The translations under genes were made by a program, and so were the position numbers. Positions 9,539-18,529 of a DNA stretch of 64,000 bases are shown one piece after another (the stretch's first letter is position 1; every line of letters starts with the position of its first letter). Source of the stretch: Collimonas sp. OK412 (GTDB lineage: Bacteria > Pseudomonadota > Gammaproteobacteria > Burkholderiales > Burkholderiaceae_D); contig NZ_FOLC01000006.1 in the NCBI RefSeq assembly GCF_900112135.1, positions 62,001 to 126,000 on the forward strand, written 5' to 3'. The notes under the pieces are model-generated. The model did not search any database, had not been told where the DNA came from, and saw only the letters and a program-made list of their open reading frames with translations.

Positions 9539-10419
9539 TTCTCTTTGCCGAACAGGCCTGCAGGCCGGATCATCAGCACAATCGCCATCACGATGAACAC
9601 CACCGTGGCCGACGCCTCCGGATAAAACACGCGGGTCAATCCTTCGATCACGCCCAGCGCCAGGCCGGTAATGATGGAACCCATGATGGAACCCATGCCG
9701 CCGATCACCACAACCGCGAATACGACGATAATCAGGTTCGAACCCATCAGTGGCGACACCTGGATCACCGGCGCCGCCAGCACCCCGGCAAAGGCCGCCA
9801 AAGCGACGCCGAAGCCGTAGGTCAAGGTCACCATCAGCGGCACGTTGACGCCGAATGCTTCGACCAGCTTCGGATTCTCGGTGCCGGCGCGCAGGTAGGC
9901 GCCCAGCTTGGTCTTCTCGATCACGAACCAGGTCGCAAAACACACTGTCAGCGAAGCCAGCACCACCCAGGCGCGATAGTTCGGCAGCACCATGAAGCCG
10001 AGGTCGGTGGCGCCGCTCAACAGTTCCGGCACCGAAAACGGCTGGCCGGAAACGCCATAGAACGAGCGGAAGATGCCCTCCACCATCAGGGTGATGCCGA
10101 AGGTCAGCAGCAAGCCGTACAAGTGGTCCAGCTTGTACAGCCAGCGCAGCATGGTCTTCTCGATGATGATCCCGAACAGCCCCACCAGCAGCGGCGCCAG
10201 GGCCAGCATCACCCAGTAGTTCAGGTTGAAATAGGTCAGCCCGATCCAGGCCAGGAAGGCGCCCATCATGTACAGCGCACCGTGGGCGAAATTGATCACG
10301 TTGAGCAAGCCGAAGATCACTGCCAGGCCGAGCGACAGCATGGCGTAGAACGAGCCGTTGACGAGCCCCAGCAGCAGCTGGCTCATCAAGGCTTGAAAGG
10401 GAATGCCGAATATTTCCAT
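9535..10419 (-). CDS. livH: ABC transporter permease, LivH type
   Basis: First inner-membrane subunit of the HAAT importer. The 294-residue product begins MEIFGIPFQALMSQLLLGL and has the LivH signature GLLNVINFAHGALYMMGAF (core INFAHGALYM) near residue 41. A cytoplasmic coupling loop of LRAGTENPKLVEAFGVN type (core ENPKLVEAFG) and GGMGSIMGSIITGLALGVIEG near the C terminus follow. It is translationally coupled to livM by a 4-bp overlap and separated from the binding-protein gene by 151 bp containing a large hairpin. Confidence 0.95.
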   Translation of the reverse strand: MEIFGIPFQALMSQLLLGLVNGSFYAMLSLGLAVIFGLLNVINFAHGALYMMGAFLAWIGLTYFNLNYWVMLALAPLLVGLFGIIIEKTMLRWLYKLDHLYGLLLTFGITLMVEGIFRSFYGVSGQPFSVPELLSGATDLGFMVLPNYRAWVVLASLTVCFATWFVIEKTKLGAYLRAGTENPKLVEAFGVNVPLMVTLTYGFGVALAAFAGVLAAPVIQVSPLMGSNLIIVVFAVVVIGGMGSIMGSIITGLALGVIEGLTRVFYPEASATVVFIVMAIVLMIRPAGLFGKEK

Positions 10420-10467
10420 GGCAATGTCATCAAAAGATCACTCGTGCGAGTGAAGGACTATCGAACA

Positions 10468-10517
10468 GCGCGCCACGCAGCGCAGGGTGAAACACACCCC
10501 TGCACTGCGCGGCGCGC
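10468..10517. promoter_or_regulatory. Large hairpin between binding-protein gene and livH
   Basis: Two 20-base arms (10468-10487 and 10498-10517) pair at 18 of 20 positions around a 10-nt loop. There is no T-run, so it is unlikely to be a simple terminator. It sits right after the binding-protein stop codon and would fit a 3' mRNA-stabilising or partial-termination element that raises binding protein over permease. Confidence 0.7.
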
Positions 10518-10570
10518 CAGGCATATCGTCAGCACCGGGCCGCATCCTCAGCAGAGGCGCGGCAGCCTCG

Positions 10571-11785
10571 TTACTTCCACAAGGCGCACTTGCTCTCGGC
10601 CTTGGTCGTGAAAGCCTGTTCGCCCGGAATGGTCTGGATCTTGGTCAGGTAGTCCCAAGGATATTTCGATTCAGCCGGCGTCTTGACCTGGTACAGCGTC
10701 ATGTCGTGCACTACCCGGCCATCCGCGCGCAGATAAGCGTTCTTGGTGTACATGTCGTTGAACTTGGCCTTGCGCAGCTGCTCCATTACCTTGTCGCCAT
10801 CATCGGTGCCTGTGGCCTTGACCGCAGCCAGGTATTGCATCGCCGACGAGTAATCCGCGGCCTGCAGGCTGGACGGTTCCTTTTTCATTTTCTCGAAATA
10901 ACGCTTCGCCCATTTGCGCGATTCGTCGTTCTGGTCCCAGTACCAGCTGTCGGTCAGGTACATGCCCTGGGTCTGCTTCAGGGTCAGCGAATGGATGTCG
11001 TTGATGAACACCAGCAGGCCGGCCAGCTTGGCGTTCTTGGTGACGCCGAATTCGTTGGCGGCCTTGACCGAGTTGATCAGGTCGCCGCCGGCATTCGCCA
11101 GGCCGATGATCTGCGCCTTGGACGACTGCGCCTGCAGCATGAAGGAAGAAAAGTCAGAGGCGTTCAACGGATGCTTGACCGCGCCCAACACGGTGCCGCC
11201 AGACGCTTTCACTACCGCGGTCGTATCTTTTTCCAGCGACGCGCCGAAAGCATAATCGGCAGTCAGGAAATACCAGCTCTTGCCGCCTTGCTTCACAACC
11301 GCCGAACCGGTGCCATGCGCCAATGCGTAAGTATCGTAGGCATAGTGCACGGTGTAAGGCGTGCACTCTTCGTTGGTCAGGCGGGTGCTGCCGGCGCCGA
11401 TTTCAAAGAACGGTTTCTTCTTTTCCGCTGCAATCTTCGCCATCGCCAGCGCAGTGCCGGAGTTGGTGCCGCCGATCAGCACGTCCAGGCCTTGCTGGTC
11501 AAACCACTCGCGCGCCTTGCTCGATGCGATGTCGGCCTTGTTCTGGTGATCCGCCACCACCAGCTCGATTTTCTTGCCGTTGATGGCGCCGCCCATGTCG
11601 GCGATCGCCATCTTGATGGCTTCCGCGCCGCCGGGGCCGTCGATATCGGAGTAAACGCTCGACATGTCCGTGATGAAGCCGATCTTGATGACGTCGCCGG
11701 AAATCTGCGCCGAGGCCGGCGCGGCAAGGCCGAGGGCGACAGTGCTGCTCACTGCGACTGCCAAAGTCTTTAACTTGATATTCAT
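10571..11785 (-). CDS. HAAT-family periplasmic substrate-binding protein (LivK-like)
   Basis: Periplasmic ligand-binding protein of the liv-type importer (peripla_BP_6 fold). The 404-residue product has a signal peptide (MNIKLKTLAVAVSSTVALGLAAPASA split at ASA-Q, about residue 26). The mature start ISGDVIKIGFITDMSSVYSDIDGPGG is typical of the wider family that also binds amides, urea, aromatic acids and phenylacetate-like ligands, so leucine need not be the substrate. I start at the second of two ATGs because GGAGA lies 6 nt before it. It lies between livF and livH. Confidence 0.92.
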   Translation of the reverse strand: MNIKLKTLAVAVSSTVALGLAAPASAQISGDVIKIGFITDMSSVYSDIDGPGGAEAIKMAIADMGGAINGKKIELVVADHQNKADIASSKAREWFDQQGLDVLIGGTNSGTALAMAKIAAEKKKPFFEIGAGSTRLTNEECTPYTVHYAYDTYALAHGTGSAVVKQGGKSWYFLTADYAFGASLEKDTTAVVKASGGTVLGAVKHPLNASDFSSFMLQAQSSKAQIIGLANAGGDLINSVKAANEFGVTKNAKLAGLLVFINDIHSLTLKQTQGMYLTDSWYWDQNDESRKWAKRYFEKMKKEPSSLQAADYSSAMQYLAAVKATGTDDGDKVMEQLRKAKFNDMYTKNAYLRADGRVVHDMTLYQVKTPAESKYPWDYLTKIQTIPGEQAFTTKAESKCALWK

Positions 11786-11858
11786 TGTCTTCTCCATTTT
11801 TTAAACCACCCGTTATCCCGCGGCTGCATCCGCAGCAAGCGGAACTCCCCGTCCAGAC

Positions 11859-12608
11859 CTACACACCCAACAAAGCATTCAACACCGGCATTTTCTGTTC
11901 CAGCTGCGACGACGCAAACGACTCCACGATCTGGCCGTGCTCCATCACGTAAAAACGGTCCGCCAGGGGCGCCGCAAAACGGAAGTTCTGCTCCACCATC
12001 ACGATCGTGTATCCCTTGGCTTTCAAGGTGGTGATCATGCGCGCCAGCGTCTGCACGATCACCGGCGCCAGGCCCTCGGATATCTCGTCCAGCAACAGCA
12101 GCCGCGCGCCCGTGCGCAAGATGCGCGCAACCGCCAGCATCTGCTGTTCGCCGCCCGACAGGCGCGTGCCCTGGCTGTTCCTGCGTTCTTTCAGGTTGGG
12201 GAACATGTCGTAGATTTCGTCGACGGACATGCCCTTTTCGGTAATCGACAGCGACGGCGGCAACAGCAGGTTTTCTTCGGTCGACAAGGAAGAAAAAATG
12301 CCGCGTTCTTCGGGACAATAGCCGACGCCGTGATGCGCGATCTTGTAGGTCGGCAGCGCGATCGTCTCGACGCCGCCGATCTTGATCGAGCCTTTGCGGG
12401 CGCCGGTCAAGCCCATGATCGCACGCATGGTGGTAGTGCGGCCGGCGCCGTTGCGGCCCAGCAGCGTCACCACTTCGCCCTTGTTCACGCTGAGGTTGAC
12501 GTTGTGCAGGATATGCGATTCGCCATACCAGGCTTGCAGGTTTTCGATGCTCAGCGCAGCCGTGCTTTGGGCTGCGGCGCTGACGCTTGGAGATTGGACT
12601 GCGGACAT
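11859..12608 (-). CDS. livF: ABC transporter ATP-binding protein, LivF type, with Arg in Walker A
   Basis: One of the two cytoplasmic ATPases of the HAAT importer (249 residues). ENLQAWYGESHILHNVNL at the start and LSGGEQQMLAVARIL (ABC signature) plus LLLLDEISEGLAP (Walker B, His-switch region later) are LivF-like. The Walker A loop reads GRNGAGRTTTM: the lysine that binds the nucleotide phosphates is arginine (R57, codon at 12438-12440). The start is the ATG that overlaps the livG TGA by one base; a TTG just upstream is less likely. The livG partner keeps a normal lysine. Confidence 0.94.
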   Translation of the reverse strand: MSAVQSPSVSAAAQSTAALSIENLQAWYGESHILHNVNLSVNKGEVVTLLGRNGAGRTTTMRAIMGLTGARKGSIKIGGVETIALPTYKIAHHGVGYCPEERGIFSSLSTEENLLLPPSLSITEKGMSVDEIYDMFPNLKERRNSQGTRLSGGEQQMLAVARILRTGARLLLLDEISEGLAPVIVQTLARMITTLKAKGYTIVMVEQNFRFAAPLADRFYVMEHGQIVESFASSQLEQKMPVLNALLGV

Positions 12609-13378
12609 CAATGCGCTCCTGCCAGTGCCTCGGTGCTGGTGCCCATGTAGGCTTCCATCACCAGCGGGTTCTTGGATACTTCTTCATAGCGGCCCTCGGC
12701 CAGCATGGCGCCGCGCTGCAGGACGCTGATCTTGTCGCAGATGCCTGACACCACGTTCATGTTGTGCTCCACCATCAGGATGGTGCGGCCGGCGGAAACT
12801 TTCTTGATCAGCGCCGTGACGCGGTCGACGTCTTCGTGCCCCATGCCCTGGGTCGGTTCATCCAGCAGCATCAGTTCCGGCTCCATGCCCAGGGTAGTCG
12901 CAATCTCCAGCGCCCGCTTGCGGCCGTAAGGCAGGTCGACGGTCAGGGTATCGGCGAACTCGGTGAGGTCAACTTCCGCCAGCAGTTCCATCGCGCGCTG
13001 GTTCAGCTGCGCCAGCGATTTGCCGCTTTTCCAGAAATGGTAGGAAGTGCCCAGTGTACGCTGCAGCCCTATGCGTACATTCTCCATCACGCTCAAATGC
13101 GGAAACACGGCGGAAATCTGGAAGGAACGGATAATGCCCTGGCGCGCGATCTGGGCCGGTGCATCGGTCGTGATATCACGGCCGTTGAACAGGATCTGGC
13201 CGGAAGTCGGCACCAGGAATTTGGTCAGCAGATTGAAACAAGTCGTCTTCCCTGCCCCGTTGGGACCGATCAGCGCGTGGATATGGCCGCGCTCGACCTG
13301 CAGGTTAACGCCATTGACGGCCGTGAACCCCCTGAACTCCTTGGTCAGGTTTTTTGTCTCCAAGATGATGTCAGTCAT
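12608..13378 (-). CDS. livG: ABC transporter ATP-binding protein, LivG type
   Basis: Second ATPase of the HAAT importer and first gene of the operon (256 residues). Walker A is GPNGAGKTTCFNLL with the normal lysine. The ABC signature region is replaced by the LivG-type LPYGRKRALEIATTL, followed by LMLLDEPTQGMGHEDVD (Walker B and D-loop) and TILMVEHNMNVV with the switch histidine. The C-terminal EEVSKNPLVMEAYMG tail is typical of LivG. I start at MTDIILETK, which has AGGAGA 5 nt upstream, rather than an in-frame start 13 codons earlier. The promoter should lie in 13379-13579. Confidence 0.95.
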   Translation of the reverse strand: MTDIILETKNLTKEFRGFTAVNGVNLQVERGHIHALIGPNGAGKTTCFNLLTKFLVPTSGQILFNGRDITTDAPAQIARQGIIRSFQISAVFPHLSVMENVRIGLQRTLGTSYHFWKSGKSLAQLNQRAMELLAEVDLTEFADTLTVDLPYGRKRALEIATTLGMEPELMLLDEPTQGMGHEDVDRVTALIKKVSAGRTILMVEHNMNVVSGICDKISVLQRGAMLAEGRYEEVSKNPLVMEAYMGTSTEALAGAH

Positions 13379-13579
13379 CCGGTCTCCTATGCATGTTGCC
13401 TTATCGGAACCGCTCACAGATGGTATTGCAAGCGCCTTATCAGCCTTATATTTTTTTACGGATACTAACCGTTGCCGCTCTGCCGGGGCAATACGTAGAA
13501 ATACTATACAAAAACTTTGGATAAATTAGCCATGTCTTACAAAATATCCTGAACGGCGCCCAGGACCAAGCCCTTATTT

Positions 13580-15208
13580 TCATTTGCCGGCGTCCTCTTT
13601 GATGAATTTTGCCGCCATTTCCGCAATCATCAGGGTCGGCGAATTGGTATTGCCGGAAGTGATGGTCGGCATCACCGACGCGTCAACCACGCGCAGCGCC
13701 CCTACACCCTTCACCCGCAGCTGGCTGTCCACCACCGCCATCGGATCGTCGCCACGGCCCATCTTGCAGGTCCCTACGGGATGAAAGATGGTGGTGCCGA
13801 TTTCGCCGGCGGCTTTGATCAGTTCTTCCTCGGTCCGGTATTGCGGGCCGGGCTTGAATTCTTCCGGCGCATATTTCTGCAGCGCCGGGGCGGCGGCAAT
13901 CCTGCGCGTCAGCAGCAGCGACGCTGCGGCAACCTTGCGGTCCTCCTCGGTATCCAGGTAATTCAGGGTAATTTTCGGCGCCTCCCCGGCCGCGCCGGAA
14001 GCGATCCGCACATGGCCGCGCGAACTGGGCCGCAGGTTGCAGACGCTGGCGGTAAAAGCCGGGAAAGCATGCAGCGGATCGCCGAATTTTTCCAGCGACA
14101 GCGGTTGCACATGATATTCCAGGTTGGCCGTGGCCTGCCCCGGATCGGACTTGGCGAACGCCCCCAGCTGCGACGGCGCCATCGACATCGGACCGCTCTG
14201 CATCAGCAGGTATTCCAGGCCGATCCTGGCCTTGCCCAGCCAGCTGCCGCTCATGGCGTTAAGGGTTTTGACGCCGCTGACCTTGAACGCCATCCTGATC
14301 TGCAAATGGTCTTGCAGATTCTCGCCGACACCCGGGGTATCCTGCACGACTGGGATCTGGTGCTGCTGCAGCAGCGCCGCCGGACCGATGCCGGACAACT
14401 GCAGGATTTGCGGAGAACCGACAGCGCCGGCGCTCAGCAGGGTTTCGCGACTGGCCTCGGCATGCCATTCCTTGCCGCCGCCGGAAAACTCGACGCCCTT
14501 GCACACCAACCCCTGCTCGCCACGCTCAAGCGACAGGCGCTTTACCTGGCAGCCGGTCATGATCGTCAGGTTGCCGCGGCCGCTGGCAGAACGTAAAAAA
14601 GCCTTGGCCGCATTCCAGCGGATGCCGCGCTTTTGGTTCACGTCGAAATAACTGCATCCTTCATTGTCGCCGCGGTTAAAGTCATCAACCTTGGGGATGC
14701 CGGTTTCGGCCGCAGCATCGCGGAAAGCATCCAGGATCTTCCAGGACAAGCGCTGCTTTTCAACCCGCCATTCGCCGCCGGCGCCGTGGAATTCACTGGC
14801 GCCGTTATAGTGGTCTTCGCTCTTCCTGAACAATGGCAGCACCTGCTCCCAGCGCCATGCAGGATCACCGGTGAGTTCTGCCCACTGGTCGTAATCCCGG
14901 GCCTGGCCACGCATGTAGATCATGCCGTTGATCGACGAACTTCCGCCCAGCACCTTGCCGCGCGGATAAATCAGGCTGCGCCCATTCAAGCCGGCATCAG
15001 GCTCAGTCCGGTACATCCAGTCGGTACGCGGATTGTTGATGCAATACAGGTAGCCGACAGGGATATGGATCCAGATGTAATCGTCCTTGGCGCCTGCTTC
15101 TATCAGCAATACCTTAACCGAACCGTCCTGTGTCAAACGATTCGCCAGCACGCAGCCGGCGGTCCCCGCACCGATGATGATGTAGTCGTACTTGCCTGCT
15201 GATTCCAT
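13580..15208 (-). CDS. GMC family FAD alcohol dehydrogenase (choline dehydrogenase-like)
   Basis: Glucose-methanol-choline family oxidoreductase of 542 residues. The N-terminal FAD motif YIIIGAGTAGCVLANRLT is followed by PRGKVLGGSSSINGMIYMRGQ (first GMC signature). GAVGSPQILQLSGIGP is the second signature, and the C-terminal FHPVGTCKMG and DASVMPTITSGNTNSPT carry the catalytic His/Asn pair. No signal peptide is seen. The start is the ATG of MESAGKYDYI; a TTG extension of 26 codons is unlikely. It lies 159 bp downstream of the MmsA-like dehydrogenase gene, so the two could oxidise an alcohol to an aldehyde and on to an acyl-CoA. The true substrate is unknown; BetA proper is only one option. 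Confidence 0.9.
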   Translation of the reverse strand: MESAGKYDYIIIGAGTAGCVLANRLTQDGSVKVLLIEAGAKDDYIWIHIPVGYLYCINNPRTDWMYRTEPDAGLNGRSLIYPRGKVLGGSSSINGMIYMRGQARDYDQWAELTGDPAWRWEQVLPLFRKSEDHYNGASEFHGAGGEWRVEKQRLSWKILDAFRDAAAETGIPKVDDFNRGDNEGCSYFDVNQKRGIRWNAAKAFLRSASGRGNLTIMTGCQVKRLSLERGEQGLVCKGVEFSGGGKEWHAEASRETLLSAGAVGSPQILQLSGIGPAALLQQHQIPVVQDTPGVGENLQDHLQIRMAFKVSGVKTLNAMSGSWLGKARIGLEYLLMQSGPMSMAPSQLGAFAKSDPGQATANLEYHVQPLSLEKFGDPLHAFPAFTASVCNLRPSSRGHVRIASGAAGEAPKITLNYLDTEEDRKVAAASLLLTRRIAAAPALQKYAPEEFKPGPQYRTEEELIKAAGEIGTTIFHPVGTCKMGRGDDPMAVVDSQLRVKGVGALRVVDASVMPTITSGNTNSPTLMIAEMAAKFIKEDAGK

Positions 15209-15367
15209 GCGTCTCTTTCTGTTTTTTTGTCTTGTGCAAACCTGCTTTGCCGCCTGATTCTCAAAATCCCATTCTGCGCTTCTCAAAAAAATGAAACATC
15301 ACAGAACGAGATCTGTATAGAACATGAATATTATTTATACCGTTTTTAAAATAATTATTTACACCAT

Positions 15368-16906
15368 TTATTTAGCGACCGGCATGGTGAATTCCGCGCC
15401 TTTTGAAATGGTCTGCGGCCAGCGCTGCATGATCGATTTATAGCGCGTATAAAACCGCACTCCTTCTTCTCCGTATGCATGCGTATCGCCAAACAGCGAG
15501 CGCTTCCATCCGCCGAAGGAGTGCCACGCCATCGGCACCGGAATCGGTACGTTGATGCCGACCATGCCGACCTCGATGCGCCGCGAAAACTCGCGCGCGG
15601 TATTGCCGTCCGAGGTGAACAGCGCTACGCCGTTGCCGAATTCGTGGGCATTGACCAGGCTCACGGCAGCAGCAAAATCAGGCACCCGGACGATGCAAAG
15701 AACCGGTCCGAAAATCTCTTCCTGGTAGATTTTCATTTCCGGCGTCACCTGGTCGAACAACGATCCGCCAAGGAAAAATCCCTGCTCCAGTCCCGCAACT
15801 TTCAGGCCCCGGCCATCGACCAGCAGCCTGGCGCCGGCAGCAACGCCGCCTTCGATATAAGCTTCGATCTTTTCCTTGTGCACGGCGCTGACCACCGGCC
15901 CCATTTCCGCATCGGCTTCCATGCCGTTCTTGATCTTCAGCGCTTTCACGCGCGGAATCAGCGCTTCTATCAATTTGTCGGCGACATTGCCGACGGCCAC
16001 CGCCACCGATATCGCCATGCAGCGTTCCCCGGCCGAGCCGTAAGCAGCACCCATCAACGCATCCACCGCCTGGTCCAGGTCGGCGTCCGGCATTACCACC
16101 AGGTGATTCTTGGCGCCTCCCAGCGCCTGTACTCTCAGTGGATAAACGCCTTTGCGCTTGGCGCCCTCCTGGTAAATATATTCCGCGATAGGCGTAGATC
16201 CGACGAACGACACCGCCTTCACATCGGGATGCTGCAACAAGGTATCCACTGCCAGCTTGTCGCCTTGCACCACATTGAATACGCCATCCGGCAAACCGGC
16301 CTGGCGGAACAAGTCAGCCATCATCAACGACGGCGACGGATCGCGCTCGGAAGGCTTGAGGATAAATGTGTTGCCGGTCGCAATCGCCATCGGCGCCATC
16401 CACAACGGCACCATTACCGGAAAATTGAATGGCGTGATGCCGGCGGTGACGCCCAGCGGCTGGCGCAGGTTCCAGTTATCGATGCCGCCGCCGATATTGT
16501 CGGTAAATTGCGTCTTCAGCAGATGCGGAACACCGCAAGCAAATTCGACGATTTCCAGGCCGCGCGTCACTTCGCCCTTGGCATCGGAAAACACCTTGCC
16601 GTGTTCCCGCGTAATCGCCGCCGCCAGCGCATCGTGATGCTGCTCCATCAATTCCTTGAACCTGAACATCACCCGCGCACGCTTCAGCGGTGCGGTATCA
16701 GCCCATGCCGGCGCAGCTGCAGATGCGGCGGCAACCGCGGCGTTGACTTCTTCCACGCTGCCCAGCACAACCCTGGCCGAAACCGCGCCGGTGGCCGGGT
16801 TGAACACGTCTTGCAAACGGCCGCTGGCGGATTCTGTCAGCTTGCCGTTGATGTAATGTTGAATGAGCGGAGTCGGGCTGGGCGTCGAATTGAATTCGGT
16901 AGTCAT
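15368..16906 (-). CDS. mmsA: CoA-acylating methylmalonate-semialdehyde dehydrogenase family (MmsA)
   Basis: NAD-dependent aldehyde dehydrogenase that, in this subfamily, forms acyl-CoA from malonate or methylmalonate semialdehyde (valine, inositol or beta-alanine catabolism). The 512 residues show [19 protein letters not shown] and [17 protein letters not shown] (MmsA signatures), [16 protein letters not shown], and the catalytic cysteine C296 in [12 protein letters not shown]. The GTFLG-type C-terminal [21 protein letters not shown] is intact. It is divergent from a LysR regulator 140 bp away, which probably controls it. Other substrates within the family are possible given the neighbouring GMC dehydrogenase. 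Confidence 0.9.
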   Translation of the reverse strand: MTTEFNSTPSPTPLIQHYINGKLTESASGRLQDVFNPATGAVSARVVLGSVEEVNAAVAAASAAAPAWADTAPLKRARVMFRFKELMEQHHDALAAAITREHGKVFSDAKGEVTRGLEIVEFACGVPHLLKTQFTDNIGGGIDNWNLRQPLGVTAGITPFNFPVMVPLWMAPMAIATGNTFILKPSERDPSPSLMMADLFRQAGLPDGVFNVVQGDKLAVDTLLQHPDVKAVSFVGSTPIAEYIYQEGAKRKGVYPLRVQALGGAKNHLVVMPDADLDQAVDALMGAAYGSAGERCMAISVAVAVGNVADKLIEALIPRVKALKIKNGMEADAEMGPVVSAVHKEKIEAYIEGGVAAGARLLVDGRGLKVAGLEQGFFLGGSLFDQVTPEMKIYQEEIFGPVLCIVRVPDFAAAVSLVNAHEFGNGVALFTSDGNTAREFSRRIEVGMVGINVPIPVPMAWHSFGGWKRSLFGDTHAYGEEGVRFYTRYKSIMQRWPQTISKGAEFTMPVAK

Positions 16907-17046
16907 AAGGATTCCTTTTGGTAAAACCGGGTTCGGTTAGCGTTTTCCCAGAATATCGCTAGCTTTGCCAACAATCCAATGAGTTATGATCAATATCAAT
17001 ATAAGCAATACTAATAATAAAACCATCCTGATTAAAGATTACGCAC

Positions 17047-17934
17047 ATGGACATTACCCAGCTTCGCGCCTTCCTCACCGTCGCCAGGGAGGGCAACCTG
17101 ACACGCGCAGCCGAACTCCTGCACGTCACGCAACCAGCGGTCAGCCTGCAAATCAAGTCGCTGCAGGCCAGCCTGAACCTGCAACTGTTTACGCGCATCC
17201 CCAGCGGCATGGCTTTGACCGACGAAGGCATCAAGTTGCTGCCATTTGCCGAACGCGCAATCGCCGCCATGGCCGAAATGCGCCAGCAGGCAGAAAGCCT
17301 GCACTCGGACAGCTCGGAAATCCTGAGCGGAAAACTGGCGATCGGCACCATTCTCGATCCTGAATTCATCCGGCTGGGCGCTTTCCTGCAGCGCCTGGTG
17401 GAAAGTTATCCCCAGCTTTCTACACAGTTGCAGCACAGCATGTCTGGCGATGTACTACAGCAAATCAAATCCGGCCATCTCGATGTCGGTTATTACCTCG
17501 GTACGCCCAACAAAAACTTTCACCGGCTCACACTGACACAATTTACTTACTGCGTGCTTGCACCATCCGGCTGGAAAAGCCGGGTTTCCGGAAAAGACTG
17601 GCCGGCTTTGGCCAAACTGCCCTGGATCTGGGCTCCACCCGAGTCAGCCCATCATCGTTTACTCAGCAAAACTTTTGCTCAATACAAAGTCACGCCAAAC
17701 AAAGTTGCGCTGGTCGACCAGGAACCTTCGATGCTTGACCTGGTGAAATCCGGAGTCGGCTTGTCTCTGGTGCGGGAGTCAATTGCATTACGTGAAGCAC
17801 ATGCCCACGGGTTGGTGATTTCCGATACGGTCAATTTATCCACCGAACTTTCGTTTATCACCCTGGAAAAACGCAAGGACGAACCGGTCATCGCTGCAAT
17901 TTTTGCGATATTGCAGTCAATCTGGAAAAACTGA
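17047..17934 (+). CDS. LysR-family transcriptional regulator
   Basis: LysR-type regulator of 295 residues with the N-terminal winged HTH MDITQLRAFLTVAREGNLTRAAELLHVTQPAVSLQIKSLQ, of which LTRAAELLHVTQPAVSLQI is the recognition unit. A periplasmic-binding-protein-like effector domain starts near residue 90 (LAIGTILDPEFIRLG). Divergent from mmsA with a 140-bp shared promoter region, the usual layout for a regulator of the adjacent catabolic gene. The effector is unknown. The origin-like region begins right after its stop codon. Confidence 0.92.
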   Translation: MDITQLRAFLTVAREGNLTRAAELLHVTQPAVSLQIKSLQASLNLQLFTRIPSGMALTDEGIKLLPFAERAIAAMAEMRQQAESLHSDSSEILSGKLAIGTILDPEFIRLGAFLQRLVESYPQLSTQLQHSMSGDVLQQIKSGHLDVGYYLGTPNKNFHRLTLTQFTYCVLAPSGWKSRVSGKDWPALAKLPWIWAPPESAHHRLLSKTFAQYKVTPNKVALVDQEPSMLDLVKSGVGLSLVRESIALREAHAHGLVISDTVNLSTELSFITLEKRKDEPVIAAIFAILQSIWKN

Positions 17935-17996
17935 TGCTTCAAAAGCATCTTTTAGAGAAGAAAACTCGTCCTTTTTGCAAATCCAGCTTCTTCAGC

Positions 17997-18158
17997 TTTG
18001 TATTTAAAGATTTATATATATAAATAGTAGTAGTAGTTAACCACCTGCTTTTCTGTGGATAACTATGAATTTGACTATTCATTCAATAACTTACGGCTTG
18101 GATAAATGCTGAGTAAACCTTGTATCTGGAAAGAACATTTCTTGGATAAAAATGACGG
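17997..18158. repeat. Origin repeat, copy A
   Basis: Left copy of a collinear imperfect duplication of about 160 bp. The first 45 bp (17997-18041) are identical to copy B and contain the AT-rich segment and the TAG triplets. The rest keeps the same DnaA-box positions with scattered substitutions. Its box adjoining the triplets (18054-18062) is a perfect match. Confidence 0.9.
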
Positions 18159-18367
18159 CCTGACGCTTGTCCTGGTTTATTCACATTGGATTCCACTAGT
18201 TATCCAAAGACTTATCCACAACCCTCGTTCTGGATCTCTTCTTTTCTACCGTTGAAATAGATGCATTTTTTGAATCAAGAAAAGAAGGTTTTTGAAAAAA
18301 AGCTGTTTTTATTTCTTTTTGTTAAATATTTTTTTAAAAGCAACTTCAAAAGAAAAGGTTTTTCGGT

Positions 18368-18529
18368 TTTGTATTTAAAGATTTATATATATAAATAGTA
18401 GTAGTAGTTAACTAACTGCTTTTCTGTGGGTAACTGCCTATTTGACCATTCATTCAAGTACTTATGGATTGGATAAAGCCTGAGTAATCGGTGTATCGCA
18501 AAAGAATAGTTCTTGGATAAAAAGATGGC
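18368..18529. repeat. Origin repeat, copy B
   Basis: Right copy, displaced exactly 371 bp from copy A without net indels over about 150 bp. The identical 45-bp core is 18368-18412. The box next to the triplets is degraded here (TGTGGGTAA at 18425-18433), so copy A looks like the stronger initiator-binding unit, while three further boxes follow copy B at 18548-18590. Confidence 0.9.

Noticed and set aside
9539-9943. Upstream extension of the livM frame
   Set aside because: It falls inside livH in another frame; the ATGA overlap gives the real start.
17997-18412. Long repeats considered as an insertion sequence, CRISPR or integron element
   Set aside because: No terminal inverted repeats, transposase, short spacers or cas genes; DnaA boxes explain the repeats better.
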